From Lacticaseibacillus nasuensis JCM 17158 (GTDB lineage Bacteria; Bacillota; Bacilli; Lactobacillales; Lactobacillaceae), in NCBI RefSeq assembly GCF_001434705.1, contig NZ_AZDJ01000016.1, forward strand, positions 38,140 through 102,139: 64,000 nucleotides of DNA, written 5' to 3'. Below the pieces are notes generated by a model. That model made no database searches, was not told where the DNA came from, and worked only from the letters and a program-made list of their open reading frames with translations. Shown here one piece after another: positions 1 to 8,028 of this stretch. Both the position numbers and the translations under genes were made by a program. Every line of letters begins with the position of its first letter. Position 1 is the first letter of the stretch.

Positions 1-157
1 TAAGCTGACCACCATGCAAACCATGCCCGACAACCTGATCGGGCACCATTATTATCAGCCCACCGAGATGGGCAGCGAGGCTAAGGTCAAGGCCCGCCTC
101 GCCCAGATCAAACGCTGGCACGAGGAACACGACCAGCCCAACCAGAATAAGGAGTGA
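1..157 (+). CDS. C-terminal end of a RarA-like replication-associated recombination ATPase (partial)
   Basis: An open frame enters from the left edge and ends at the TGA at 155-157, leaving 51 residues. The visible tail contains MPDNLIGHHYYQPTEMGSE followed by a basic helix (KARLAQIKRW). A short LPDxLxGxxYYxP block followed by a basic helix is how RarA/MgsA family proteins (AAA+ ATPases of stalled replication forks) normally end. Only the tail is present, so neither Walker motif can be checked. The stop codon overlaps the ribosome-binding stretch of the downstream acetate kinase gene, so the two genes may be co-transcribed. The family assignment is from memory of tail sequences and is moderately uncertain. 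Confidence 0.5.
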   Translation, partial: KLTTMQTMPDNLIGHHYYQPTEMGSEAKVKARLAQIKRWHEEHDQPNQNKE

Positions 158-165
158 AGCCTGTT

Positions 166-1353
166 ATGCCCAAGATTTTAGCCGTGAATGCCGGTAGTTC
201 GACGTTGAAATGGAAGTTATTCGAGATGCCCAGCGAAACCCAGCTGGCCGATGGTTTGATCGATCGCCTCGGGCAAGAAGACTCGACGGTCAAGATCAAG
301 TATGGCGATGGTCAAGTCTATAAGGACGGCCACCCGATTCGCAACTTCCAAGAAGCCGTCGCCGACGTCATGAGTCAGCTCAAAAGCCTGCACCTCGTCG
401 AGCACCTGCACGAGATCAAGGGCATCGGTCACCGCGTCGTCGCCGGTGGTGAGGACTTCAAGGAATCGGCGGTGGTGGATGATGCCGCCTTGTTGAAGAT
501 TCAAAACCTGCGCGACTATGCGCCGCTGCACAATCCCACTGAGGCCAAGTACATCGCGGTGTTTCGCAAGATGATGCCGTGGACGGTGAACGTTGCCGTT
601 TTCGACACCGCGTTTCACCAAACGATGCCGGCGGAAAATTACCTCTACGCCATTCCGTATGAGTATTACGAACGCTACGGGGCGCGCAAGTACGGCGCGC
701 ACGGGACCTCGGTGCGCTATGTCAGTGCCCGCGCCGCCGAGCTCTTGCAACGGCCGCTGGCGGAGCTAAAGCTAATCGTGATGCACCTGGGCAGCGGCTC
801 CAGCATCACCGCGGTGCAAGGCGGCCACAGCGTCGACACCAGCATGGGCTTCACACCGCTGGCCGGCGTGGCGATGGGCACACGCAGCGGCGACGTCGAC
901 GCCTCGGTGGTGGCTTACATCATGAACAAGCTGAACATCACCGACGTCAACGAGATGATCCACATCCTCAACAACGACTCCGGGTTGCTGGGCATCTCCG
1001 GCTTGTCGGCCGACCAGCGTGACTTGGAGGCGGTCGAAGACACCGATCCGCGCGCCAAGCTGGCGTTGGATATTTTTGCCAACCGGGTCGCCAAGTACGT
1101 CGGCAGCTACGCGGCGGTGATGAACGGCGTCGATGCACTGGTCTTCACCGGCGGCGTCGGCGAAAACGGCATCGACATGCGCCTACGCATCATGCGTCAC
1201 CTGTCCTATCTTGGCGCGACGGTAGACGAAACCAAGAATCACGTGCGCGGCAAAGAAACGGACCTGTCCGCGGCAGACGCCACGGTAAAGACGCTGCTGG
1301 TGCCTACCAACGAAGAATTGATGATTGTGCGCGACGTGTTCGCGCGGCTCTAA
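166..1353 (+). CDS. ackA: acetate kinase
   Basis: This 395-residue protein interconverts acetyl phosphate + ADP and acetate + ATP in the cytoplasm, the ATP-yielding end of the phosphoketolase/acetate branch in lactic acid bacteria. The N-terminal ASKHA phosphate-binding signature NAGSSTLKWKLF is clear. Later family blocks are also present: FDTAFH, the GAHGTS loop, HLGSGSS, the MGFTPLAGVAMGTRSGD block and FTGGVGEN. Length is typical of the family. I chose the ATG at 166 because AAGGAG at 149-154 lies at proper spacing and NAGSS begins a few residues after it; an upstream in-frame GTG at 154 falls inside the ribosome site. A strong hairpin terminator follows directly. Confidence 0.96.
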   Translation: MPKILAVNAGSSTLKWKLFEMPSETQLADGLIDRLGQEDSTVKIKYGDGQVYKDGHPIRNFQEAVADVMSQLKSLHLVEHLHEIKGIGHRVVAGGEDFKESAVVDDAALLKIQNLRDYAPLHNPTEAKYIAVFRKMMPWTVNVAVFDTAFHQTMPAENYLYAIPYEYYERYGARKYGAHGTSVRYVSARAAELLQRPLAELKLIVMHLGSGSSITAVQGGHSVDTSMGFTPLAGVAMGTRSGDVDASVVAYIMNKLNITDVNEMIHILNNDSGLLGISGLSADQRDLEAVEDTDPRAKLALDIFANRVAKYVGSYAAVMNGVDALVFTGGVGENGIDMRLRIMRHLSYLGATVDETKNHVRGKETDLSAADATVKTLLVPTNEELMIVRDVFARL

Positions 1354-1365
1354 CCCCTGATGGCA

Positions 1366-1402
1366 GAAGACGCCTGCAGCAGCTGCTGCAGGCGTCTTCT
1401 TT
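1366..1402. terminator. bidirectional intrinsic terminator between ackA and ndk
   Basis: A perfect 34-base palindrome (arms GAAGACGCCTGCAGC) at 1366-1399 is followed by T-rich sequence on the plus strand, with A-containing sequence on the other side. It lies between two convergent genes and can end both. Confidence 0.85.
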
Positions 1403-1405
1403 GGT

Positions 1406-1819
1406 TTATGCTGGTTGAGGCCCGAAGAACCGGGCAATTTCGACTTTTGCGTGCTCGACGCTATCGCTGCCGTGGACCAGGTTGTAGTTCAACGAGGTAC
1501 CAAAATCGCTTCGAATCGTCCCGCGCTCGGCCTTCAAGGGGTCGGTGTTGCCTTCGATGGCCCGCACCCGGGCCACCGCGTTTTCGCCGCTGATGATGGC
1601 AAAAAAGCACGGGCCGCTTTGCATGTACGTCTTGAGCTCCGGGAAGAACGGCTTGTCGACGACTTGGCTGTAATGCGCGCGCAGGACATCATCAGTCATG
1701 GTGTCAATGTAGCACTGGTCGATGTTCAAGTTGGCGTCTTCGAAGTATTGCAGAATCTTGCCGACCAAATGGCGCTGCAGGCCATCGGGTTTGATGATGA
1801 TCAAGGTGTGTTCATTCAT
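1406..1819 (-). CDS. ndk: nucleoside diphosphate kinase
   Basis: This 137-residue protein exchanges gamma-phosphates between nucleoside di- and triphosphates. Family landmarks are visible: TLIIIKPDGLQR at the N-terminus (ATP-binding Lys), the KPFFPEL helix and the catalytic histidine in NLVHGSDS near residue 117. Length matches bacterial Ndk (about 135-145). I set the start at the ATG at 1819 (MNEHTLI), where family homology begins; the ATG four codons upstream (MRLS) is also possible. The frame stays open far upstream, but that stretch has no Ndk homology. A TTTACA-17-TAGCAT promoter lies just upstream, so the gene is probably monocistronic. Confidence 0.95.
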   Translation of the reverse strand: MNEHTLIIIKPDGLQRHLVGKILQYFEDANLNIDQCYIDTMTDDVLRAHYSQVVDKPFFPELKTYMQSGPCFFAIISGENAVARVRAIEGNTDPLKAERGTIRSDFGTSLNYNLVHGSDSVEHAKVEIARFFGPQPA

Positions 1820-1850
1820 GCTGAGCCTCATTTCACATATTCTTGTGTCG

Positions 1851-1879
1851 ATGCTATCACCGCCTCTAGTCAGTGTAAA
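1851..1879 (-). promoter_or_regulatory. probable promoter of ndk
   Basis: On the minus strand TTTACA (1879-1874), a 17-base spacer and TAGCAT (1856-1851) form a near-consensus sigma-A promoter about 30 bases upstream of the ndk start. Confidence 0.6.
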
Positions 1880-1903
1880 GGGACCCGGCCCTTTGCCCAC
1901 GCA

Positions 1904-1927
1904 AAAAGGCGGCAAGCGCCGCCTTTT
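1904..1927 (-). terminator. intrinsic terminator downstream of the P-ATPase / small-transcript region
   Basis: Perfect inverted repeat AAAAGGCGGC / GCCGCCTTTT with a 4-base loop, giving a GC-rich stem with a U tract on the minus strand. It ends minus-strand transcription before the ndk promoter. Confidence 0.75.
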
Positions 1928-2133
1928 CGGCTCACGGCCACAGCCAAGATCGACGCCGACCAAAGCGCCGAATGTGGGGTGAGCGCACACTGCATCATTG
2001 CGTAACAGGAGGTCTTCGACATCCCGTCGTGTAGGGCCCCGAAGCATCTCGCGATGGTCGGTTGCTACATTGTTTATTATTTCACAGATGGCTAAAAATG
2101 CAACCGCTTTCCTAGAAAAATTCTGCCCAAATC
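1928..2133 (-). promoter_or_regulatory. 206-base gap with a possible promoter, cre-like box and anti-Shine-Dalgarno motif
   Basis: No convincing protein gene is seen here. On the minus strand a TTGCAT box (2103-2098), about 18 bases and TAATAA could be a promoter, although the -10 is weak. A cre-like sequence GGAAAGCGGTTGCA (2112-2099) overlaps its -35. Transcription from here would reach the terminator at 1927-1904 after roughly 160 nt. The predicted RNA contains GACCTCCTG (about 2014-2006), complementary to ribosome-binding sites. This could be a small regulatory RNA, or simply the 3' flank of the ATPase gene. Confidence 0.3.
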
Positions 2134-4977
2134 TTAGTCGCGGGCAGGCACGCCCGGTTGCCCCGGCTTGGCGTACGGCCGCCGGGCTGGCCACAGCGCC
2201 CAAATCAGTTCCTTGAGGCCGGACAACACGAAGGTCGGAATAGCCGGCAGGAAGGCGACGGCGAGGTACAACTGGCCGGATAGCGGCGCCGTGCCCATCA
2301 CCGTGTTGAAAAACGGCAACAGCGTCACGAGGACCGAGGCGATGGCCGCAAAGGCGACGGCAAAGACGAGTTTGCCATTGCTGAACGGATTGCGGGCGAA
2401 TAGGGTGCGCGTGCTGCGGGCGTCAAAGACGTGCCATAGCTGGCCGAACACCAAGGTGAGAAAGCCTAGTGTCTGCGCTTCCGCCGCGCTCATGCCGGCG
2501 TGCGCACCCCAGAGGAAGGCGACGTACACGAGCCCGCCCATCACCGTGCCGCGCACGAGGATGCGACCGAGCATGCCGTGCAAAATGCTGGCGCGCGGAT
2601 CGCGCGGAGGCTGTTGCATCAAGTTGGCCTCGGGCACGTCATAGCCTAACGCAAAACTCGGGAGGGCGTCGGACACCATGTTCACCCACAGCACCATGAG
2701 TGCCGTCAGCGTCGGGGTGGTGGCGCTGACCTGACCCACACCTTGCGTCATCAAGACGACGCCGAACAGCAACGCCAGCACCTCGGCGACATTGGTCGTC
2801 AGTTCGTGCCGCATGAAGTTTTTGATGTTGCCAAAAATCGTGCGGCCCGCCGCCACGGAGCGCTCAATGGTGGTGAACTGGTCATCTAATAGGATGAGAT
2901 CCGCCGCATCTTTAGTCACCTCGGTACCGTTGATGCCCATGGCGATGCCGATGTCGGCGGCGCGCAAGGCCGGCGCATCGTTGATGCCGTCGCCGGTCAT
3001 CGCCACGACTTCCCCGTGGCGTTGCAAGGCGTGGACGATGCGCTGCTTGTGCGCCGGCGTCACCCGGGCGTAGACGCGAATGGCCGGTACAATGTCATAC
3101 AAGGCCTGGTCGTCCATACCTTCAAGCATGGCGCCTTCGATGACCCGCGCCGCGGAGTCGGTGACAATGCCCAGGCGCAACGCGATGGCGCGGGCGGTGG
3201 CGGCGTGGTCACCGGTGATCATCACGACTTGCACGCCGGCTTGGTGCAGCGTGCGGACGCTGTCGCGGACCTCCGGGCGCGGTGGATCGATAATGCCAGC
3301 CACCCCCAATAGCGTGAGGTGGTGTTCCAACTCGGCGGCCGTGCCTTGCTTGGCCAAAGCTTCCGGAATGTTGCGCAGCCCGACAGCGATGGTGCGCAAG
3401 GCGTCATCGGCGAAGGCGAGCACCTGTTGCTCGACTTGGGCGCGGGCCGACTCGATCGGGGTTAAGCCGCGTTCCAGCGCCACGGTATCGGTATGATTCA
3501 GCAACACATCCGGGGCGCCTTTGGTCAGTACTTGATACTGACCGGCGTCTTTGATGACGACGCTCATCATTTTGCGCGTGCTGTCGAAAGGCAGGACACG
3601 CACAATCTCGATGTCGAGGTCGTTATCCTTGGCCAGCAACTGGTCGCGGTCGATGCCGGCCTTGTGCCCCATCACCACCAAGGCGACATCGGTGGGGTTA
3701 CCGTAAGGCTTGGCCGTGCCGTCATCATCTTTGGTGATGGCGGCTTCGTTGTTCAATACGGCTGCCAACATGAAGCGGCGATACGCTGTTGCATCGGTGG
3801 GCTCACCGGCAGCGTCGAGGATTTCCCCAGCTGGTTCATAGCCGTTACCTTCCACTTGATAGGTGCGCCCGCCGGCGAAAAAGCGGGTGACGGTCATTTC
3901 GTTTTTCGTCAAGGTGCCGGTTTTGTCCGAGGCGATGAAGCTCGTGGCGCCGAGGGTTTCAACCGCGTTCAACGACTTGATGAGCCCCCTGGCGGCTGCC
4001 AGCTTGGTGGCGCCGATGGTCAACACGATGGATAACACGGCGGGTAAGGCGTCGGGGATGGCAGCGACGGCCAAGGCGATGGCCGTCGACAAGGCTTCGG
4101 CCGCCGCGGTGATCGACAGCGTGCCGGTGGCGGCATACGCCTTGAACAGCTCCAGGCCTAAGGTGAGAAAGACGATGGCGATGGCCACCACCATCAGCTT
4201 CTTCGACAAGGCGTGAATGGTTTGCTCGATGGGTGTCTTTTTTTGCTTGACCTGGTTCAATAAGTCGGCGATTTGGCCCAGCTCGGTGTGCATGCCGGTA
4301 GCCACCACCACGGCCAAGCCGTTGCCGGCGACCACGGTGGAACCAGAGTAGCCCATGTTGGTGCGGTCACCGAGTTGCACTTCGGCGGTGATGGCGTGCG
4401 TTTGCTTTTGAATCGGCTCGGCTTCCCCGGTGAGGTGCGCCTCGGTAGTTTGCAGCTCGGCCACGTGCAAGAAGCGCACATCGGCCTCGATGAAGTCGCC
4501 GGTTTTCAGGCTAATAATGTCGCCAGGCACCAGGGCGGTGGCGGGGACGGTGAGCCACTCACCGTCGCGGCGCACCGTGGCGTGGTGATCGGCCATGGTT
4601 TTCAGCGCCGCCAAGGATTTTTGCGCGCGTTGGGCCTGCCAAAACCCGAGGGCGGAATTCACCCCGATCAGAAGCAGGATGGCGATGCTTTCGTAAATGG
4701 CCGCCATGCCGTGCGCCTGGTTGCCGGTGACGAGGAAATCGTAACCGGCGCTGGCCCAGGCGAGGACCACGGCGACAAATAAAATAATCACTAGCGGCTC
4801 CTTGAGCGTGGCGAGAAACTGGCGCCACGCTGGCACTGGCGGCGTGGCCGCCAAGGCGTTTTCGCCATACTGGTTTAGGCGCGCGGCAGCATCGGTACTG
4901 GTGAGGCCATTGGCGCGGTCGGTGTGCAAAGCTTGCAGGACGGCCTGCTTGTGGTTCCGGTAGGCTGGTGTGGTCAT
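2134..4977 (-). CDS. cation-transporting P-type ATPase (P2, Ca/Mn-like)
   Basis: This 947-residue membrane pump follows the P2-ATPase plan. It has an N-terminal cation-ATPase domain, an actuator loop with LTGEAEP (TGEA in place of the commoner TGES), and the phosphorylation motif SDKTGTLT near residue 350. The hinge TGDGINDAP follows, then C-terminal transmembrane helices with NMVSDALPS. In M4 the usual PEGLP of SERCA/PMCA-like pumps is replaced by IPDALPAVL, which may alter ion selectivity. The substrate could be Ca2+ or Mn2+ and cannot be fixed from sequence. The start ATG at 4977 follows a GGGGGA ribosome site. The gene has its own strong promoter and an unusual terminator-like hairpin in the 5' leader. 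Confidence 0.9.
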   Translation of the reverse strand: MTTPAYRNHKQAVLQALHTDRANGLTSTDAAARLNQYGENALAATPPVPAWRQFLATLKEPLVIILFVAVVLAWASAGYDFLVTGNQAHGMAAIYESIAILLLIGVNSALGFWQAQRAQKSLAALKTMADHHATVRRDGEWLTVPATALVPGDIISLKTGDFIEADVRFLHVAELQTTEAHLTGEAEPIQKQTHAITAEVQLGDRTNMGYSGSTVVAGNGLAVVVATGMHTELGQIADLLNQVKQKKTPIEQTIHALSKKLMVVAIAIVFLTLGLELFKAYAATGTLSITAAAEALSTAIALAVAAIPDALPAVLSIVLTIGATKLAAARGLIKSLNAVETLGATSFIASDKTGTLTKNEMTVTRFFAGGRTYQVEGNGYEPAGEILDAAGEPTDATAYRRFMLAAVLNNEAAITKDDDGTAKPYGNPTDVALVVMGHKAGIDRDQLLAKDNDLDIEIVRVLPFDSTRKMMSVVIKDAGQYQVLTKGAPDVLLNHTDTVALERGLTPIESARAQVEQQVLAFADDALRTIAVGLRNIPEALAKQGTAAELEHHLTLLGVAGIIDPPRPEVRDSVRTLHQAGVQVVMITGDHAATARAIALRLGIVTDSAARVIEGAMLEGMDDQALYDIVPAIRVYARVTPAHKQRIVHALQRHGEVVAMTGDGINDAPALRAADIGIAMGINGTEVTKDAADLILLDDQFTTIERSVAAGRTIFGNIKNFMRHELTTNVAEVLALLFGVVLMTQGVGQVSATTPTLTALMVLWVNMVSDALPSFALGYDVPEANLMQQPPRDPRASILHGMLGRILVRGTVMGGLVYVAFLWGAHAGMSAAEAQTLGFLTLVFGQLWHVFDARSTRTLFARNPFSNGKLVFAVAFAAIASVLVTLLPFFNTVMGTAPLSGQLYLAVAFLPAIPTFVLSGLKELIWALWPARRPYAKPGQPGVPARD

Positions 4978-5031
4978 CTTGGTCCCCCTATGTGAGTGAG
5001 CGATGAGTCGGCGGCGCGGTGAAAAAGCGCC

Positions 5032-5088
5032 AAAAAAAACGGCATGAAGAGCTGCCTTCCTCCCCAGGAAAGCGTCTCTTCAAGCCGT
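5032..5088 (-). promoter_or_regulatory. attenuator-like hairpin in the P-ATPase leader
   Basis: On the minus strand ACGGCTTGAAGAG (5088-5076) pairs with CTCTTCATGCCGT (5051-5039). An inner stem TTTCCT/AGGAAG and an eight-T tract (5039-5032) follow. The structure is a textbook intrinsic terminator, yet it lies between a strong promoter (5153-5124) and the ATPase start codon, about 30 nt into the transcript. This implies conditional termination of the leader. I do not recognise a known riboswitch; the yybP-ykoY manganese consensus was looked for and not found. Confidence 0.6.
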
Positions 5089-5123
5089 AGCCGAACCGTT
5101 TTTTGAATTACTTGCTTATCCAT

Positions 5124-5153
5124 AGTTTAACGAGAAACTAATTCGCCTGTCAA
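5124..5153 (-). promoter_or_regulatory. promoter of the P-type ATPase gene
   Basis: On the minus strand TTGACA (5153-5148), an 18-base spacer and TAAACT (5129-5124) form a strong sigma-A promoter. The predicted start is near 5117. Confidence 0.7.
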
Positions 5154-5173
5154 GCTTTTTGCGAAGGACATGG

Positions 5174-5206
5174 TTCAGCGCCGCAGGTTATCCTTGCGGC
5201 GCTGAA
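5174..5206 (-). terminator. hairpin at the end of the asp23 operon
   Basis: Perfect 12-bp arms TTCAGCGCCGCA/TGCGGCGCTGAA with a 9-base loop immediately follow the asp23 stop codon. There is no clean U tract, so termination may be partial or the hairpin may stabilise the mRNA 3' end. Confidence 0.55.
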
Positions 5207-5213
5207 GGGATGC

Positions 5214-5708
5214 TTATTCCACGCGGTTGGGCTCGTGGTCATCCGAGCTGACCTTGTCCTTGGCGGTGTTCACCAGGTGGCTGGCGCGATCCTGCAGGCT
5301 CACGCTGGCGTCCGCGTATTCCGCCTTGGTTTTGATATCGGTGACGGTCACGTTGACCTCGATCACGTCGAGGTCGGTCATCTCTTTGACCTGCTTGACG
5401 ATGACGTCCTTCATGCGTTGGTACAACTGGTTGATGTCGATGCCGTACTCGGCGACGATTTGCAGGTCGACGGCGACTTGGGTTTCCCCGACTTCGACAT
5501 CGATGCCGCTGGTGACGTCGTTGGTGTTGACGACCTTATCCGCCAGGTTGGCGAAAAAGCCGCCGTCCACCGTCAACAGGCCCTTGATATCGGCCAAGGC
5601 GATGCCGATGATTTTCTGCACGACCTTGTCGTCGTACTTCAAGGTGCCAGTTGGCGACTGCCCAGGCTTAGCGGCGGTTGGTGCGGACGTTGGGGTCTTC
5701 ATGGTCAT
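5214..5708 (-). CDS. Asp23/Gls24-family envelope stress protein
   Basis: This 164-residue protein belongs to the Asp23 (alkaline shock)/Gls24 family, which forms membrane-associated assemblies held by the anchor AmaP. After a short Pro/Ala/Thr-rich N-terminus comes the family core (GTLKYDDKVVQKIIGIALADIKGLL, described here by its ends). VDLQIVAEYG and a C-terminal DVIEVNVTVTDI segment follow. There is no signal peptide. The ATG at 5708 overlaps the stop of the upstream DUF2273 gene in an ATGA junction and has a GGAGGA site. The gene order amaP, DUF2273, asp23 is the classical operon of this system in Firmicutes. Confidence 0.9.
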   Translation of the reverse strand: MTMKTPTSAPTAAKPGQSPTGTLKYDDKVVQKIIGIALADIKGLLTVDGGFFANLADKVVNTNDVTSGIDVEVGETQVAVDLQIVAEYGIDINQLYQRMKDVIVKQVKEMTDLDVIEVNVTVTDIKTKAEYADASVSLQDRASHLVNTAKDKVSSDDHEPNRVE

Positions 5709-5899
5709 GACAGTTTCCTCCTGATCGTGGTGGCGAGGCCGGAACGGTCGGCGTACCAGCCAATTGCTCCGCCTAGTAGCGTCAAAATGAGTATCAGTAG
5801 CGTCTTAAAAAAGCCGATGGTCACCATCAACCCGGCCAGCAACAGGCAAAACCCGCCGCCGGCCACCGTGAGGGGATAGGCCTGCATCAAATGGCGCAT
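5705..5899 (-). CDS. DUF2273-family small membrane protein
   Basis: This 64-residue protein has two hydrophobic segments (VAGGGFCLLLAGLMVTIGFF and LLILILTLLGGAIGW) and a basic C-terminus. These are the features of DUF2273 proteins, which almost always sit between amaP and asp23 and are thought to help place Asp23 at the membrane. An AAGGAGG site precedes the ATG at 5899. Its stop overlaps the asp23 start by four bases, indicating translational coupling. Confidence 0.85.
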   Translation of the reverse strand: MRHLMQAYPLTVAGGGFCLLLAGLMVTIGFFKTLLILILTLLGGAIGWYADRSGLATTIRRKLS

Positions 5900-5909
5900 G
5901 GGAACCTCC

Positions 5910-6443
5910 TTACTGCAGTGGGCGGCGTTGCGGCTCGCGGCTGCTGGCCAGCGTGATGGCGATGGTCGTGTCAGGCGAAACGCCGAGCGCTTGGGCGAGT
6001 CGGTCGCGGATTCCTGTCAGCACGGCGGCCGGTTCACCGGCCTTGGCGCCTGGTGCCAAGGCCCCGCGGACCTGAACCGCTAACGATTTGCGCTTCATGC
6101 GGGCCGTGACTTGGGGGTCTTTCACCAGTGGCTCGCGGCGCAGTTCATGGGCAACAAACTGTTCGATGGCGGCCTTGGTGACACGCAGGCTGCCAAAATC
6201 CTGCTGCATGATGTAAGTCGTCCGCCGCTTGCTAAACAAGAACACGCCCAGGGCAACGACACCGGCGATAATCAACGCCAGGCTGACGTAGCGCAGGTAC
6301 ATGGCCAAGCCCGCCGCCTGCGTCCAGTCGAACATTCCGGCGATTACGCCGCTAGCCGTGAGTTCAGCATACATGGCGAAAATGGGCACCGGCAAGATGA
6401 GGAGGACCGCGCAGGCGCCGAGTAGGCGAGTCATAAGCTTCAT
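5910..6443 (-). CDS. amaP: alkaline-shock membrane anchor protein AmaP
   Basis: This 177-residue protein has two N-terminal transmembrane helices (LLGACAVLLILPVPIFAMY and YVSLALIIAGVVALGVFLF). A soluble C-terminal part follows that resembles an Asp23-like fold (AAIEQFVAHELRREP... ARMKRKSLAVQVRGAL). That is the usual design of AmaP, which tethers Asp23 to the membrane. I chose the ATG at 6443 because GGAGG lies seven bases upstream and the first helix starts right after it. The longer upstream in-frame extension is not supported. It is the first gene of a three-gene operon; I could not define a convincing promoter. Confidence 0.8.
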   Translation of the reverse strand: MKLMTRLLGACAVLLILPVPIFAMYAELTASGVIAGMFDWTQAAGLAMYLRYVSLALIIAGVVALGVFLFSKRRTTYIMQQDFGSLRVTKAAIEQFVAHELRREPLVKDPQVTARMKRKSLAVQVRGALAPGAKAGEPAAVLTGIRDRLAQALGVSPDTTIAITLASSREPQRRPLQ

Positions 6444-6598
6444 TGCATCACCTCCAATCCAGCGTGACTCGTGGCGCTTATCTTCATCATAAGGGGTTGA
6501 ATGAATGAGTATCAAATAATTGATAAGGGCCAAGCACGCGCGGACTACTGGGTAGCTCAATGCCTCGTTCGCGTTTATCCATAAATTGACCTGAATCA

Positions 6599-6627
6599 TT
6601 CACAAATCATTCGGTTTAGCGTATGAT
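6599..6627 (+). promoter_or_regulatory. promoter of the purine permease gene
   Basis: TTCACA (6599-6604), a 17-base spacer and TATGAT (6622-6627) form a near-consensus promoter about 50 bases upstream of the start codon. Confidence 0.7.
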
Positions 6628-6639
6628 AAATAGGTTGTT

Positions 6640-6662
6640 GCAAGGCCAATGTTTAGCCTTGC
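6640..6662 (+). promoter_or_regulatory. hairpin abutting the ribosome site of the purine permease
   Basis: Perfect 7-bp arms GCAAGGC/GCCTTGC with a 9-base loop end two bases before the AAGGAG ribosome site (6665-6670). The hairpin could modulate translation. The leader is too short for a purine riboswitch. Confidence 0.35.
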
Positions 6663-6679
6663 TGAAGGAGGCACGACAC

Positions 6680-7993
6680 ATGAAAGAGAAGTTTTCCGCC
6701 TATTTTGACTTGGACGGGTTGAATACCACGGTGTCCCGGGAGATTCTGGCCGGGTTCACCACGTTCATTTCAATGGCGTATATTTTATTTGTTAATCCAT
6801 CCGTACTGGGAGCTTCGGGGATGGACAAAGGCGCGGTGTTCACCGCGACTGCACTGGCGAGCGCGTTGGGTTGTTTGTTGATGGGCATCTTGGCCAAGTA
6901 TCCCATCGCCACGGCGCCGGCCCTTGGCATCAACGCATTTTTCGCCTATTCGGTGGTCATCGGCATGAAAATTCCGTGGCAAACCGCGTTGGCAGGTGTG
7001 TTCGTTGCCAGTTTGATTTTTATCCTGATCACGATTTTCAAGCTACGCGAAATGATTATCGACGCCATTCCGGCCGACTTGAAGTACGCCATTTCCGGCG
7101 GCATCGGGTTATTCATCGCCTTTCTTGGCTTGAGTGACGGTGGCTTGATCGTGGCGAATAAGTCGACATTGGTGGGCCTCGGCCCGCTGAATGTCGGCAC
7201 CACCTGGCTGACGATTTTTGGGTTGGTGGTGACCGCAATTCTGATGGTCCGGCGCGTACCGGGGGGCATCTTCATCGGGATGGTGGCCAGCACGATTCTC
7301 GGCTTGGCCACGGGGCTGATCAAGGCCCCAAGCAGCATCGTGTCAGCGGCCCCAAGCCTGCGCCCGACGTTTCTCGTGGCGCTACGGCACGTTGGCGACA
7401 TCAATACCTTGCAACTGTGGGTCGTCGTGTTGACCTTCCTGCTGGTGACGTTTTTCGATACCGCCGGCACCTTGGTGGGGTTGGCGAATCAGGCCGGCTT
7501 CATGAAGGACAACAAGATGCCGCGGGTCGGCAAGGCGTTAGCCTCCGACTCCACCGCGATGTTGGCGGGCTCGCTGCTGGGGACCAGCCCGGTTGGCGCG
7601 TATGTCGAATCTAGCGCGGGGATTGCCGTTGGCGGCCGCTCCGGCTTGACCGCCGTGACGACCGGCGTGCTGTTTCTGTTCGGCCTGTTCTTCTCGCCGC
7701 TGTTGGCGGTTGTCACGACTCAGGTTACCGCGCCGGCGTTGATCATCGTTGGGGTGCTAATGGCCCAGTCGTTACGGCAAATCAAGTGGGACCAGCTCGA
7801 AATCGCGATTCCCAGCTTCCTCATCCTGATTGGCATGCCGCTGACCTACAGCATCTCCGATGGCATTGCCTTGGGCTTCATCATGTATCCCGTTACCATG
7901 ATTGCCAAAGGTCGAGGCAAACAAGTCTCGCCGATCATGTATGGGTTATTCTTCGTCTTCATCGGCTTTATGTGGATTCTCAATGCAGGGTAA
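6680..7993 (+). CDS. NCS2-family purine permease (AzgA/PbuG-like)
   Basis: This 437-residue membrane protein belongs to the AzgA/PbuG branch of the nucleobase-cation symporter-2 family, which imports hypoxanthine, guanine or adenine. Family signatures are present: AGFTTFISMAYILFVNP at the N-terminus, APALGINAFFAYSVV in TM3, LTFLLVTFFDTAGTLVGL and GTSPVGAYVESSAGI in the middle. Twelve to fourteen helices can be drawn. The ATG at 6680 follows AAGGAG; a longer frame begins at 6623, but that ATG lies inside the -10 box of the promoter. It is monocistronic and flanked by a promoter and terminator. Confidence 0.93.
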   Translation: MKEKFSAYFDLDGLNTTVSREILAGFTTFISMAYILFVNPSVLGASGMDKGAVFTATALASALGCLLMGILAKYPIATAPALGINAFFAYSVVIGMKIPWQTALAGVFVASLIFILITIFKLREMIIDAIPADLKYAISGGIGLFIAFLGLSDGGLIVANKSTLVGLGPLNVGTTWLTIFGLVVTAILMVRRVPGGIFIGMVASTILGLATGLIKAPSSIVSAAPSLRPTFLVALRHVGDINTLQLWVVVLTFLLVTFFDTAGTLVGLANQAGFMKDNKMPRVGKALASDSTAMLAGSLLGTSPVGAYVESSAGIAVGGRSGLTAVTTGVLFLFGLFFSPLLAVVTTQVTAPALIIVGVLMAQSLRQIKWDQLEIAIPSFLILIGMPLTYSISDGIALGFIMYPVTMIAKGRGKQVSPIMYGLFFVFIGFMWILNAG

Positions 7994-7997
7994 TGTG

Positions 7998-8028
7998 AAC
8001 TGCTCGGGTGACCGAGCAGTTTTATTTT
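7998..8028 (+). terminator. intrinsic terminator of the purine permease gene
   Basis: Ten-bp perfect stem AACTGCTCGG/CCGAGCAGTT with a 4-base loop, followed by a T-rich tract, five bases after the stop codon. Confidence 0.85.

Noticed and set aside
1406..2203. A 265-codon version of Ndk with a 128-residue N-terminal extension.
   Set aside because: Family homology begins at 1819; the extension crosses a terminator and the ndk promoter and has low-complexity, non-homologous sequence.
4974..5123. A 49-codon minus-strand frame starting MDKQVIQKTV that ends in an ATGA overlap with the P-type ATPase.
   Set aside because: Its ATG immediately follows the -10 box, so it lies upstream of the expected transcript start, and the frame runs through the attenuator hairpin. 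No ribosome site is present.
6599..6679. A purine or preQ1 riboswitch upstream of the purine permease.
   Set aside because: The leader is only about 50 nt and lacks the conserved loops of either class.
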